A program made the translations under genes and the position numbers. Under the pieces are notes generated by a model. That model was not told the origin of the DNA, made no database searches, and saw only the letters and a program-made list of their open reading frames with translations. Shown here piece by piece: positions 1-12,440 of a DNA stretch of 64,000 bases. Within the stretch, counting starts at the first letter, position 1; the number at the start of each line of letters is the position of its first letter. The DNA lies in NCBI GenBank assembly GCA_022432975.1, contig CM039515.1, positions 20,711,554-20,775,553 of the forward strand. Reading direction: 5' to 3'. Source of the DNA: Begonia masoniana. Lineage: Eukaryota; Streptophyta; Magnoliopsida; Cucurbitales; Begoniaceae.

Positions 1-381
1 TGTGAAGTTATTCAGGTATTGTTTAGTTTTAGCTAGAAAAACCTTTTAGAATTATTGATAACTTATCAATTTAAGTTTCCGTGGATTTAGGTCGTCGAAC
101 GAAGGAAGTGACCGATAGCCGTGAGCAAGTAGAAGCCGAGCGTTCAGGTAAGTAGTGGGTGTTTTCGTTCGCCTTCGGGCCTACACCACAGGACGGTAGG
201 GCTTTTAGTTATTGATTGCTTCGTGTTGAGTTGTGTTACGGCTTTGCATTGAGTGGGCTTGGCATTGAGTTAAGTTGAGTTGTTGTGTGTGGTGAGTTTG
301 CTGTGTGGGTGTGAATGTTATGGTGTTGCATTGTGTTGAGTGGAGTTGTGGTGTGTGTGTATTGTTGTGCGTGTGAATGTT

Positions 382-634
382 AAGGCACTTCGGTGCGGGC
401 AACTAAGGCACTTCGGTGCGGGCAAATAAGGCACTTTGGTGCGGGCAACTAAGGCACTTCGGTGCGGGCAAATAAGGCACTTCGGTGCGGGCAACTAAGG
501 CACTTCGGTGCGGGCAAATAAGGCACTCCGGTGCGGGCAACTAAGGCACTTCGGTGCGGGCAAATAAGGCACTCCGGTGCGGGCAACTAAGGCACTTCGG
601 TGCGGGCAAATAAGGCACTTCGGTGCGGGCAAAT
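382..634 (+). repeat. 11 x 23-bp tandem array of GCAC-TTCG-GTGC hairpins
   Basis: Eleven 23-bp units, each containing GGCACTTCGGTGCG, a perfect 4-bp stem closed by a C(TTCG)G tetraloop. Units mostly alternate between ends AACT and AAAT, giving a 46-bp dimer. The only other changes are in the loop (TTTG once, TCCG twice); the stem is unchanged in all units. The array lies inside the predicted second intron of LTR-like element A. Confidence 0.95.
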
Positions 635-1539
635 TGTGTGTGAAATTGTTTGTTAGTTGGTGCTTGTGTTTAGTGTGATTGTAGTGTGCATTGCGTATGT
701 TTACATTTGTCATTCATTACTTGCTAAGCGTAAGCTTACGTGTGTGTGTGTGTTCTGTGGTGTAGGTGACGAAGTACTCTCAGGTGATCTTGATAACGTG
801 GATTAGGAGTAGCACCAGTCGGGGATACGCGGAGCTCGCCGGTGCAGGTCATTTGTCGGGGCGCTTCGACCTAGTCCTTGGCAAGGGTTGTGGTATTGCA
901 TGTTTTGTGATTAGGAGTGGGTTTGTGAATATTTTTGGTTGTTGATGGATTGGATAGGTTTTGAGTACTTTGGTTCGGTGTGTATAGTTGTTTGGTGTGC
1001 GTTTGTGGTGGATTTTGAATGTTATGGTCGGGATGGATTTTAGGTCGTTTGGTTGAATTGGGTTTGATGTATATAGTTTGGAGTTATCTGGTTATTTGGT
1101 TGTTTTAAATCGCATTTTAACGACAACGTTTCTCAGGTTTTGGATTTTGAAAATTTAGCCGTTATATTGTCGATTTTTTGTTTAAAAATTTGTTATGTCG
1201 GGTCGCCTTCGCTATTTTTTTGGTTAGGCGTTTTAACTCGTTTTTCCGAGATTTTCACGGGGATTGAAGATTTATGCGTTGGGACGATATGGTAAAAATT
1301 TCAGAATTTTTGGAGGTGTCGGGATCGTAGAAAAGTGTAGAAATGTGAAGAGAGGTGAAGTGAGGTTAAAATGGGAAGTTTTGGGCGTTTTTAAGTGTTT
1401 TTTTGGGGTGAAAAACCCGAGCCGGCCCGATCGGTCGGGCCCGGGGTGCGATCGGTCGTGGTCGGGAAGTTTTTGGGTGAAGAAAACCCGAGAAGGCCCG
1501 ATCGATCGGGCATTTAGCCACGATCGATCGTGGCAGCCA

Positions 1540-1690
1540 AGTGCTGGGCGCGCTGGTGCGCCCCAGCGCGCGCACGCGCGCGTGCCGCGCGTGCAGCGCG
1601 CTTAGCGCGCGAGCAGCGCGCGCGTGCTGCTCACGCCGCGCGCTGCCTGGGCGCCTGGCGCCCAGCTGCGCGCCCAGCAGCCTACTTAAG
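1540..1690 (+). other. GCGC/CpG-dense block in element A
   Basis: About 150 bp dominated by GCGC and CGCG tracts, alternating purine-pyrimidine in places. A related block sits at 46808-46900 in another element, also next to GATCGATC palindromes. No coding role is apparent: the overlapping short open frames are low-complexity Arg/Ala-rich translations. Confidence 0.7.
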
Positions 1691-1921
1691 CAAAATTTTT
1701 GTTTTTTTGATATTTTCTCCCGTTTTCTAAAATGTTTTGACCCGATATTTTTCGAAGTATTTCAAACGTATTGTGGGCCCGTTTTCCAACAAATGTCGAG
1801 GGTTCGAAAAACCCGAAAACCGAGCCGGGAATTTTAGGAAAATTATTTTAATTAACGTTTTAAACGCCGGGTTAGCTAGCCAAGTAGCGCACCGGGCCCG
1901 TGGTGGGTTCGGGGCGCTACA

Positions 1922-3865
<1,944 letters not shown>

Positions 3866-3950
3866 TCGACGTTTCTCTGACAAAGTAACATGGAACTCTC
3901 CTCATGATGGAATAAAGAATGAGCCAACAAGAGGTCCACAATATCACATT

Positions 3951-5914
3951 TGTAACACCCGGCATTTTGACCATGTAATTATCCTTTGAATTATTAAACG
4001 AGATTAATTCGATATTAATATAATGAATATTTTATTAGAATTTGTTTGAATGTTAGTGGAAAAAGAGGATTCGGAGAAACCGAATCGACGAGCTAAATAG
4101 CGAATTAGTTAGAAACCAATGGAGGGGCAAATTGGGAAGACAATTAAGGTGGTTGGGAGGGAGCCAATGAGGGAGTGCCACTTGTCCAAGCTTGTGGAAG
4201 AATCCAAGCTTTCTCTTCCTCTTCCTCTCTTCTCTTCTCTTCTCTTCTCTTCTCTTCTCTTCTCTTCTCTTCTCTTCTCTTCTCTTCTCTTCTCTTCTCT
4301 TCTCTTCTCTTCTCTTCTCTTCTCTTCTCTTCTCTTCTCTTCTCTTCTCTTCTCTTCTCTTCTCTTCTCTTCTCTTCTCTTCTCTTCTCTTCTCTTCTCT
4401 TCTCTTCTCTTCTCTTCTCTTCTCTTCTCTTCTCTTCTCTTCTCTTCTCTTCTCTTCTCTTCTCTTCTCTTCTCTTCTCTTCTCTTCTCTTCTCTTCTCT
4501 TCTCTTCTCTTCTCTTCTCTTCTCTTCTCTTCTCTTCTCTTCTCTTCTCTTCTCTTCTCTTCTCTTCTCTTCTCTTCTCTTCTCTTCTCTTCTCTTCTCT
4601 TCTCTTCTCTTCTCTTCTCTTCTCTTCTCTTCTCTTCTCTTCTCTTCTCTTCTCTTCTCTTCTCTTCTCTTCTCTTCTCTTCTCTTCTCTTCTCTTCTCT
4701 TCTCTTCTCTTCTCTTCTCTTCTCTTCTCTTCTCTTCTCTTCTCTTCTCTTCTCTTCTCTTCTCTTCTCTTCTCTTCTCTTCTCTTCTCTTCTCTTCTCT
4801 TCTCTTCTCTTCTCTTCTCTTCTCTTCTCTTCTCTTCTCTTCTCTTCTCTTCTCTTCTCTTCTCTTCTCTTCTCTTCTCTTCTCTTCTCTTCTCTTCTCT
4901 TCTCTTCTCTTCTCTTCTCTTCTCTTCTCTTCTCTTCTCTTCTCTTCTCTTCTCTTCTCTTCTCTTCTCTTCTCTTCTCTTCTCTTCTCTTCTCTTCTCT
5001 TCTCTTCTCTTCTCTTCTCTTCTCTTCTCTTCTCTTCTCTTCTCTTCTCTTCTCTTCTCTTCTCTTCTCTTCTCTTCTCTTCTCTTCTCTTCTCTTCTCT
5101 TCTCTTCTCTTCTCTTCTCTTCTCTTCTCTTCTCTTCTCTTCTCTTCTCTTCTCTTCTCTTCTCTTCTCTTCTCTTCTCTTCTCTTCTCTTCTCTTCTCT
5201 TCTCTTCTCTTCTCTTCTCTTCTCTTCTCTTCTCTTCTCTTCTCTTCTCTTCTCTTCTCTTCTCTTCTCTTCTCTTCTCTTCTCTTCTCTTCTCTTCTCT
5301 TCTCTTCTCTTCTCTTCTCTTCTCTTCTCTTCTCTTCTCTTCTCTTCTCTTCTCTTCTCTTCTCTTCTCTTCTCTTCTCTTCTCTTCTCTTCTCTTCTCT
5401 TCTCTTCTCTTCTCTTCTCTTCTCTTCTCTTCTCTTCTCTTCTCTTCTCTTCTCTTCTCTTCTCTTCTCTTCTCTTCTCTTCTCTTCTCTTCTCTTCTCT
5501 TCTCTTCTCTTCTCTTCTCTTCTCTTCTCTTCTCTTCTCTTCTCTTCTCTTCTCTTCTCTTCTCTTCTCTTCTCTTCTCTTCTCTTCTCTTCTCTTCTCT
5601 TCTCTTCTCTTCTCTTCTCTTCTCTTCTCTTCTCTTCTCTTCTCTTCTCTTCTCTTCTCTTCTCTTCTCTTCTCTTCTCTTCTCTTCTCTTGGCACGCCG
5701 TTTCTTTTAAGCCCCACTTATACCTCCTATCCACTTGAATGAATGTAAAGTATGTTCATGTATTTAAAAATATTCATGCATAGCACATGCATCACTTCGC
5801 ATTGTATGATATTACTGAGCTCTAGGCTCATAGTTGAACTCTCTGTTGTAGGTACGGATCCTCCAGATGAGGACTTTGTGCCTTACGCTGACGAGTAGGT
5901 GCAGTTGGCGGGAC
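3951..5914 (+). mobile_element. LTR-like element, left end, same family as 47685-50235
   Basis: It begins TGTAACACCCGGC like the complete element at 47685. Parallel stretches follow: a GGGCAAATTRGGAAGA segment near 4128 versus 47825, AAGCCCCACTTA near 5710 versus 48736, and GGCTCATAGTTGAACTCTCTG near 5825 versus a matching stretch near 48857. A predicted acceptor TTGTAG|GTAC lies at 5851. The part corresponding to about 47940-48735 is absent and its place is taken by the TTCTC array. The element is interrupted at 5915 by a hAT end and its right end is not found. Confidence 0.8.
4226..5690 (+). repeat. 293 x TTCTC pentanucleotide microsatellite
   Basis: A mismatch-free pyrimidine array with a 5-bp unit, 1,465 bp long. 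It starts in a CT-rich leader (TTCTCTTCCTCTTCC at 4211-4225) of the host LTR-like element, which probably seeded it. All-pyrimidine on the plus strand, it is a candidate for triplex (H-DNA) formation. It reads open in several frames (LFSSL or RREEK repeats) only because the unit has no stop codon. Confidence 0.97.
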
Positions 5915-6200
5915 TAGGGGTGGGCACGGGCCGGTTCGGTCCAGTCCCGAGCCTAGACCAAACCGGCCCGAACAAGTTTGGGATTTTTTTTCCCGGAACC
6001 TGGACCGGTCCGGTGCGGGACCAAGACCGAACCTGGACCGCACCCGAAATTTCGGTCCGGTCCCGGTCCGGTCCCGGTTCCGCCCGGCGTCATTTTTTTT
6101 TTTTTTTTTTAACAAAAAAAATTAATAAAAACGAAAAATCTACACTTTAATCTACACTAACACAAAAATTGAGCACCTACACAAGTTAATTTAACAATTA
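5915..6200 (-). mobile_element. hAT transposon end fragment, inverted copy of the 3' end
   Basis: It starts with the terminal repeat TAGGGGTGGGCA. The next 180 bp, rich in GGTCCGG and GGACCGG, match the reverse complement of the 3' end of the hAT at 41758-53515. At 6163-6183 it carries a stretch matching the reverse complement of hAT leader sequence around 47660-47684, so the transposase region has been deleted. No second terminal repeat is seen before or after the heptamer array, so the element is truncated or its far end was lost in array growth. Confidence 0.8.
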
Positions 6201-6719
6201 CACAATTACACAATACACAATACACAATACACAATTAACAATTACACAATACACAATACACAATTAACAATTAACAATTAACAATTAACAATTAACAATT
6301 AACAATTAACAATTAACAATTACACAATTACACAATACACAATTAACAATTACACAATACACAATACACAATACACAATACACAATACACAATACACAAT
6401 ACACAATACACAATACACAATACACAATACACAATACACAATACACAATACACAATACACAATACACAATACACAATACACAATACACAATACACAATAC
6501 ACAATACACAATACACAATACACAATACACAATACACAATACACAATACACAATTAACAATTAACAATTAACAATTAACAATTAACAATTAACAATTAAC
6601 AATTAACAATTAACAATTAACAATTAACAATTAACAATTAACAATTAACAATTAACAATTAACAATTAACAATTAACAATTAACAATTAACAATTAACAA
6701 TTAACAATTAACAATCAAA
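6189..6719 (+). repeat. Mixed heptamer arrays (TTAACAA and TACACAA blocks)
   Basis: Seven-base units change in blocks: a mixture at 6189-6345, TACACAA (register ACACAAT) at about 6346-6550, and TTAACAA at about 6551-6713. The three heptamers here and in the next array differ by one or two substitutions. The array starts directly in hAT leader sequence (ACAAGTTAATTTAACAATTA at 6172-6191), which resembles the reverse complement of 47631-47660. Confidence 0.93.
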
Positions 6720-6722
6720 CAA

Positions 6723-8780
6723 TTCACAATTCACAATTCACAATTCACAATTCACAATTCACAATTCACAATTCACAATTCACAATTCACAATTCACAAT
6801 TCACAATTCACAATTCACAATTCACAATTCACAATTCACAATTCACAATTCACAATTCACAATTCACAATTCACAATTCACAATTCACAATTCACAATTC
6901 ACAATTCACAATTCACAATTCACAATTCACAATTCACAATTCACAATTCACAATTCACAATTCACAATTCACAATTCACAATTCACAATTCACAATTCAC
7001 AATTCACAATTCACAATTCACAATTCACAATTCACAATTCACAATTCACAATTCACAATTCACAATTCACAATTCACAATTCACAATTCACAATTCACAA
7101 TTCACAATTCACAATTCACAATTCACAATTCACAATTCACAATTCACAATTCACAATTCACAATTCACAATTCACAATTCACAATTCACAATTCACAATT
7201 CACAATTCACAATTCACAATTCACAATTCACAATTCACAATTCACAATTCACAATTCACAATTCACAATTCACAATTCACAATTCACAATTCACAATTCA
7301 CAATTCACAATTCACAATTCACAATTCACAATTCACAATTCACAATTCACAATTCACAATTCACAATTCACAATTCACAATTCACAATTCACAATTCACA
7401 ATTCACAATTCACAATTCACAATTCACAATTCACAATTCACAATTCACAATTCACAATTCACAATTCACAATTCACAATTCACAATTCACAATTCACAAT
7501 TCACAATTCACAATTCACAATTCACAATTCACAATTCACAATTCACAATTCACAATTCACAATTCACAATTCACAATTCACAATTCACAATTCACAATTC
7601 ACAATTCACAATTCACAATTCACAATTCACAATTCACAATTCACAATTCACAATTCACAATTCACAATTCACAATTCACAATTCACAATTCACAATTCAC
7701 AATTCACAATTCACAATTCACAATTCACAATTCACAATTCACAATTCACAATTCACAATTCACAATTCACAATTCACAATTCACAATTCACAATTCACAA
7801 TTCACAATTCACAATTCACAATTCACAATTCACAATTCACAATTCACAATTCACAATTCACAATTCACAATTCACAATTCACAATTCACAATTCACAATT
7901 CACAATTCACAATTCACAATTCACAATTCACAATTCACAATTCACAATTCACAATTCACAATTCACAATTCACAATTCACAATTCACAATTCACAATTCA
8001 CAATTCACAATTCACAATTCACAATTCACAATTCACAATTCACAATTCACAATTCACAATTCACAATTCACAATTCACAATTCACAATTCACAATTCACA
8101 ATTCACAATTCACAATTCACAATTCACAATTCACAATTCACAATTCACAATTCACAATTCACAATTCACAATTCACAATTCACAATTCACAATTCACAAT
8201 TCACAATTCACAATTCACAATTCACAATTCACAATTCACAATTCACAATTCACAATTCACAATTCACAATTCACAATTCACAATTCACAATTCACAATTC
8301 ACAATTCACAATTCACAATTCACAATTCACAATTCACAATTCACAATTCACAATTCACAATTCACAATTCACAATTCACAATTCACAATTCACAATTCAC
8401 AATTCACAATTCACAATTCACAATTCACAATTCACAATTCACAATTCACAATTCACAATTCACAATTCACAATTCACAATTCACAATTCACAATTCACAA
8501 TTCACAATTCACAATTCACAATTCACAATTCACAATTCACAATTCACAATTCACAATTCACAATTCACAATTCACAATTCACAATTCACAATTCACAATT
8601 CACAATTCACAATTCACAATTCACAATTCACAATTCACAATTCACAATTCACAATTCACAATTCACAATTCACAATTCACAATTCACAATTCACAATTCA
8701 CAATTCACAATTCACAATTCACAATTCACAATTCACAATTCACAATTCACAATTCACAATTCACAATTCACAATTCACAA
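6723..8780 (+). repeat. 294 x TTCACAA heptanucleotide array
   Basis: 2,058 bp of exact 7-bp units with no interruption that I can see, continuing the preceding heptamer blocks after an AATCAAACAA junction. It ends at TTCTCCTG (8781). The unit has no resemblance to the plant telomere repeat TTTAGGG. Confidence 0.97.
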
Positions 8781-8783
8781 TTC

Positions 8784-11700
8784 TCCTGTTTCGGTTCAGT
8801 TCGTGGCCGAGGGTGGGACGGTTGAGCTCCGATCACCGGCCGAAATGCTGCTTCCGGCGTGGGTTTGCCAACCCTTGGCCGGCGTGGGTTTGCCTGGCAG
8901 GGAGAGCCCTTTTTGGCGAAAAACAGTGGAAGCCCTCTTTGGGCAATTTCGGGTTTTTGCTTGTAGTTTGAGATTTTTGGTTAGTTTATGCTAATTGAGG
9001 GTATAGGTGGTTGATTGGTGAGGAATTGAGTGAGAATTGATGGAAAATCGGAAAGGAAAATTTTTCGGGTGAAGGGGCAGTTCGGGTTTTCTGAGTTTTG
9101 ACCTAGTTAGGGTCGTTTGTTTTCAAATTCCTTTTGGCAGGTTAAAATAGGTTATTAGAGGAGTACGTGGCCGCTGGAATCGTTCGATTCCGATATCCGA
9201 TGCAAAAGTTACGCGCGTTTGAAGTGCGGGTCGATATTTACCGAACCCAAATTGGTGGCCCATTTAGTTAAGCTTTCATTGGATTAGGCTAAAAATAATA
9301 GTTTGAGAGTAAGTTGTGTATGTAGGCTTAATTTTAAGAAGTTTGAATAATTGTAGTTAGATTTAGCCTTAAATATGTTCGTTAGAAGTAAATTGTAATG
9401 CTTAATTGACTTTTGTGACTTGATAGTTTACCGTTTGGGAAATTTACATAGCCAAAGCGAGTACGTGCAGTGCAAGAGTTCAGGTAAGTAGAGGACGTTA
9501 TGTTTTGCCTTCGGGCCTACACCACGGAACGGTAGGGAATTGTTGTTTGTTGATTTCTTTGCTTTGTTTGAATTGTGAGTTGGTTGCTTTGCTTTGTTTG
9601 AATTGTGAGTTGGTTGCTTTGCTTTGAGGTGTCTCGAGTGGAAGAATTTATACTCAAGAGGTACGCAAATGTCTCTCGAGTGCTACTCGAGAGGTACGCA
9701 ACTGTGTCTCGAGTGCTACTCGAGAGGTACGCAACTGTGTCTCGAGTGCTACTCGAGAGGTACGCAACTGTGTCTCGAGTGCTACTCGAGAGGTACGCAA
9801 CTGTGTCTCGAGTGCTACTCGAGAGGTAGGCAACTGTGTCTCGAGTGCTACTCGAGAGGTAGGCAACTGTGTCTCGAGTGCTACTCGAGAGGTACGCAAC
9901 TGTGTCTCGAGTGCTACTCGAGAGGTACGCAACTGTGTCTCGAGTGCTACTCGAGAGGTACGCAACTGTGTCTCGAGTGCTACTCGAGAGGTACGCAACT
10001 GTGTCTCGAGTGCTACTCGAGAGGTACGCAACTGTGTCTCGAGTGCTACTCGAGAGGTAGGCAACTGTGTCTCGAGTGCTACTCGAGAGGTACGCAACTG
10101 TGTCTCGAGTGCTACTCGAGAGGTACGCAACTGTGTCTCGAGTGCTACTCGAGAGGTACGCAACTGTGTCTCGAGTGCTACTCGAGAGGTACGCAACTGT
10201 GTCTCGAGTGCTACTCGAGAGGTACGCAACTGTGTCTCGAGTGCTACTCGAGAGGTAGGCAACTGTGTCTCGAGTGCTACTCGAGAGGTACGCAACTGTG
10301 TCTCGAGTGCTACTCGAGAGGTAGGCAACTGTGTCTCGAGTGCTACTCGAGAGGTAGGCAACTGTGTCTCGAGTGCTACTCGAGAGGTACGCAACTGTGT
10401 CTCGAGTGCTACTCGAGAGGTACGCAACTGTGTCTCGAGTGCTACTCGAGAGGTACGCAACTGTGTCTCGAGTGCTACTCGAGAGGTACGCAACTGTGTC
10501 TCGAGTGCTACTCGAGAGGTACGCAACTGTGTCTCGAGTGCTACTCGAGAGGTAGGCAACTGTGTCTCGAGTGCTACTCGAGAGGTAGGCAACTGTGTCT
10601 CGAGTGCTACTCGAGAGGTACGCAACTGTGTCTCGAGTGCTACTCGAGAGGTAGGCAACTGTGTCTCGAGTGCTACTCGAGAGGTAGGCAACTGTGTCTC
10701 GAGTGCTACTCGAGAGGTACGCAACTGTGTCTCGAGTGCTACTCGAGAGGTACGCAACTGTGTCTCGAGTGCTACTCGAGAGGTACGCAACTGTGTCTCG
10801 AGTGCTACTCGAGAGGTAGGCAACTGTGTCTCGAGTGCTACTCGAGAGGTACGCAACTGTGTCTCGAGTGCTACTCGAGAGGTAGGCAACTGTGTCTCGA
10901 GTGCTACTCGAGAGGTACGCAACTGTGTCTCGAGTGCTACTCGAGAGGTACGCAACTGTGTCTCGAGTGCTACTCGAGAGGTACGCAACTGTGTCTCGAG
11001 TGCTACTCGAGAGGTACGCAACTGTGTCTCGAGTGCTACTCGAGAGGTACGCAACTGTGTCTCGAGTGCTACTCGAGAGGTACGCAACTGTGTCTCGAGT
11101 GCTACTCGAGAGGTACGCAACTGTGTCTCGAGTGCTACTCGAGAGGTACGCAACTGTGTCTCGAGTGCTACTCGAGAGGTACGCAACTGTGTCTCGAGTG
11201 CTACTCGAGAGGTACGCAACTGTGTCTCGAGTGCTACTCGAGAGGTACGCAACTGTGTCTCGAGTGCTACTCGAGAGGTACGCAACTGTGTCTCGAGTGC
11301 TACTCGAGAGGTACGCAACTGTGTCTCGAGTGCTACTCGAGAGGTACGCAACTGTGTCTCGAGTGCTACTCGAGAGGTACGCAACTGTGTCTCGAGTGCT
11401 ACTCGAGAGGTACGCAACTGTGTCTCGAGTGCTACTCGAGAGGTACGCAACTGTGTCTCGAGTGCTACTCGAGAGGTACGCAACTGTGTCTCGAGTGCTA
11501 CTCGAGAGGTACGCAACTGTGTCTCGAGTGCTACTCGAGAGGTACGCAACTGTGTCTCGAGTGCTACTCGAGAGGTACGCAACTGTGTCTCGAGTGCTAC
11601 TCGAGAGGTACGCAACTGTGTCTCGAGTGCTACTCGAGAGGTACGCAACTGTGTCTCGAGTGCTACTCGAGAGGTACGCAACTGTGTCTCGAGTGCTACT

Positions 11701-12034
11701 CGGGTGGTTGTCTTATGTGTATTGTTGTATATAGTTATAGTGCAGGGTGATGTGTTACCCTGTATGTGGACGATTGTTTTAGAATTGGTGATTAGTTGAT
11801 GGTTAGGAATATTCTGGATCTGGTTGGGAATTGATTTGTGTGCAGGTACTTAGCATTTTGGAGGCGCCATTTTCAGGTGTTACTTTGCCGAAATTTTCGG
11901 GAAGGACACCGTGGTGCTGTAAAGGTTAGGATTAAGAGAAATTAGCAAGTCTAGACTTATTTTAAATTAGGTTTTAACGTGGGATTGGTTAGCAAAGTAG
12001 CGCACCGAGCCAGGGTGGGTTTGGGGGCGTTACA
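8784..12034 (+). mobile_element. LTR-like element B (left end uncertain)
   Basis: The right end is GGGGCGTTACA at 12024-12034, preceded by AGTAGCGCACCG as in element A (1883-1894). A predicted leader exon spans 9452-9483 (acceptor ACATAG, donor CAG|GTAAGT). The hairpin GCC-TTCG-GGC at 9507-9516 is followed by CTACACCAC. The 33-bp array and an acceptor TGTGCAG at 11845 come next. No protein domain is visible and the left terminus was not found; sequence before 8784 is array. No target duplication could be paired. Confidence 0.7.
9653..11698 (+). repeat. 62 x 33-bp tandem array with CTCGAG hairpins
   Basis: Units contain TCTCGAG-TGCTA-CTCGAGA, a perfect 7-bp stem with a 5-nt loop. The first unit is variant; a C/G marker (GGTACGC versus GGTAGGC) varies among roughly the first 38 units, while about the last 24 all carry C. 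33 is divisible by three and the unit lacks stops, so long open frames (11-residue repeats) run through it on both strands; these are not evidence of a gene. The array lies within the predicted intron of element B. Confidence 0.96.
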
Positions 12035-12440
12035 TGTAGGGTGATGTTCTGAAGTGTATGTCATGGTTGTATAGTTTTTGGGATCTAAGCGATGTATAGG
12101 CTTCCTGTCGATGTTGTAAAACCTCTATCTTGATTGATGCCTTTTGAAAATATACTGGAATTGTATGGGATTTTTTTTTAGTTATGCATAGATCGGTCTG
12201 AGCTTCAGAGCTGTCCATTCAGTTGGATTTCTTGAACTCCCGTCATGTTTTCTAACACGTTTAAATTCTTGTTTTGAATCGAGTTTCTGGGGTTTAGAAG
12301 CATTTTGTGTCTAAAGAGGTTGGGAAGAAGTTTAGTAGTAAGTTGTGAGATTATCAGGTCATGTAAATGTGAAACAGAGAGGTAGCCGATCGATCGGCTG
12401 TGGTAGCAGATCAATCAACGGAGTGTTGAATTATAAAATG
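12035..12440. other. Unassigned transposon-like flank
   Basis: About 400 bp without a convincing gene. It starts TGTAGGGTGATG, similar to the tail after element A, and contains the self-complementary motif GCCGATCGATCGGC at 12384-12397 followed by CAGATCAATCAAC. This looks like another piece of LTR-like sequence but no end can be set. Confidence 0.4.

Larger units (their letters stand above)
1..1921 (+). mobile_element. LTR-like element A, right-hand part (left end outside window)
   Basis: No protein domain is visible. The right end reads GGGGCGCTACA at 1911-1921, like the GGGGCGTTACA ends at 12024-12034 and 45979-45989. A probable leader exon spans 91-147 (acceptor TTTAG, donor CAG|GTAAGT), followed by the hairpin GCC-TTCG-GGC at 171-180, an 11-unit 23-bp array (382-634) and a second acceptor GGTGTAG ending at 765. 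1406-1540 holds GATCGRTC palindromes and 1540-1690 a block very rich in GCGC. The TG...CA ends and 5-bp duplications of its relatives point to an LTR retrotransposon LTR; the superfamily cannot be assigned without an internal region. Confidence 0.75.

Noticed and set aside
382..634. CRISPR-like array
   Set aside because: Units are contiguous with no unique spacers, and the genome is a plant nuclear genome.
4053..5742. Open frames of 500+ residues with RREEK, LFSSL or SSLLF repeats
   Set aside because: The 5-bp TTCTC unit lacks stop codons in these frames; no conserved domain and no coding signal outside the array.
6346..6567. Cys-rich (VLCIVYC) repeat peptides on the minus strand
   Set aside because: They are translations of the TACACAA heptamer block.
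6189..8780. Interstitial telomere
   Set aside because: The heptamers (TTAACAA, TACACAA, TTCACAA) do not resemble TTTAGGG and derive from hAT sequence.
9605..11750. 708- and 675-residue repeat proteins
   Set aside because: The 33-bp unit is stop-free and divisible by three; the frames merely run through a tandem array.
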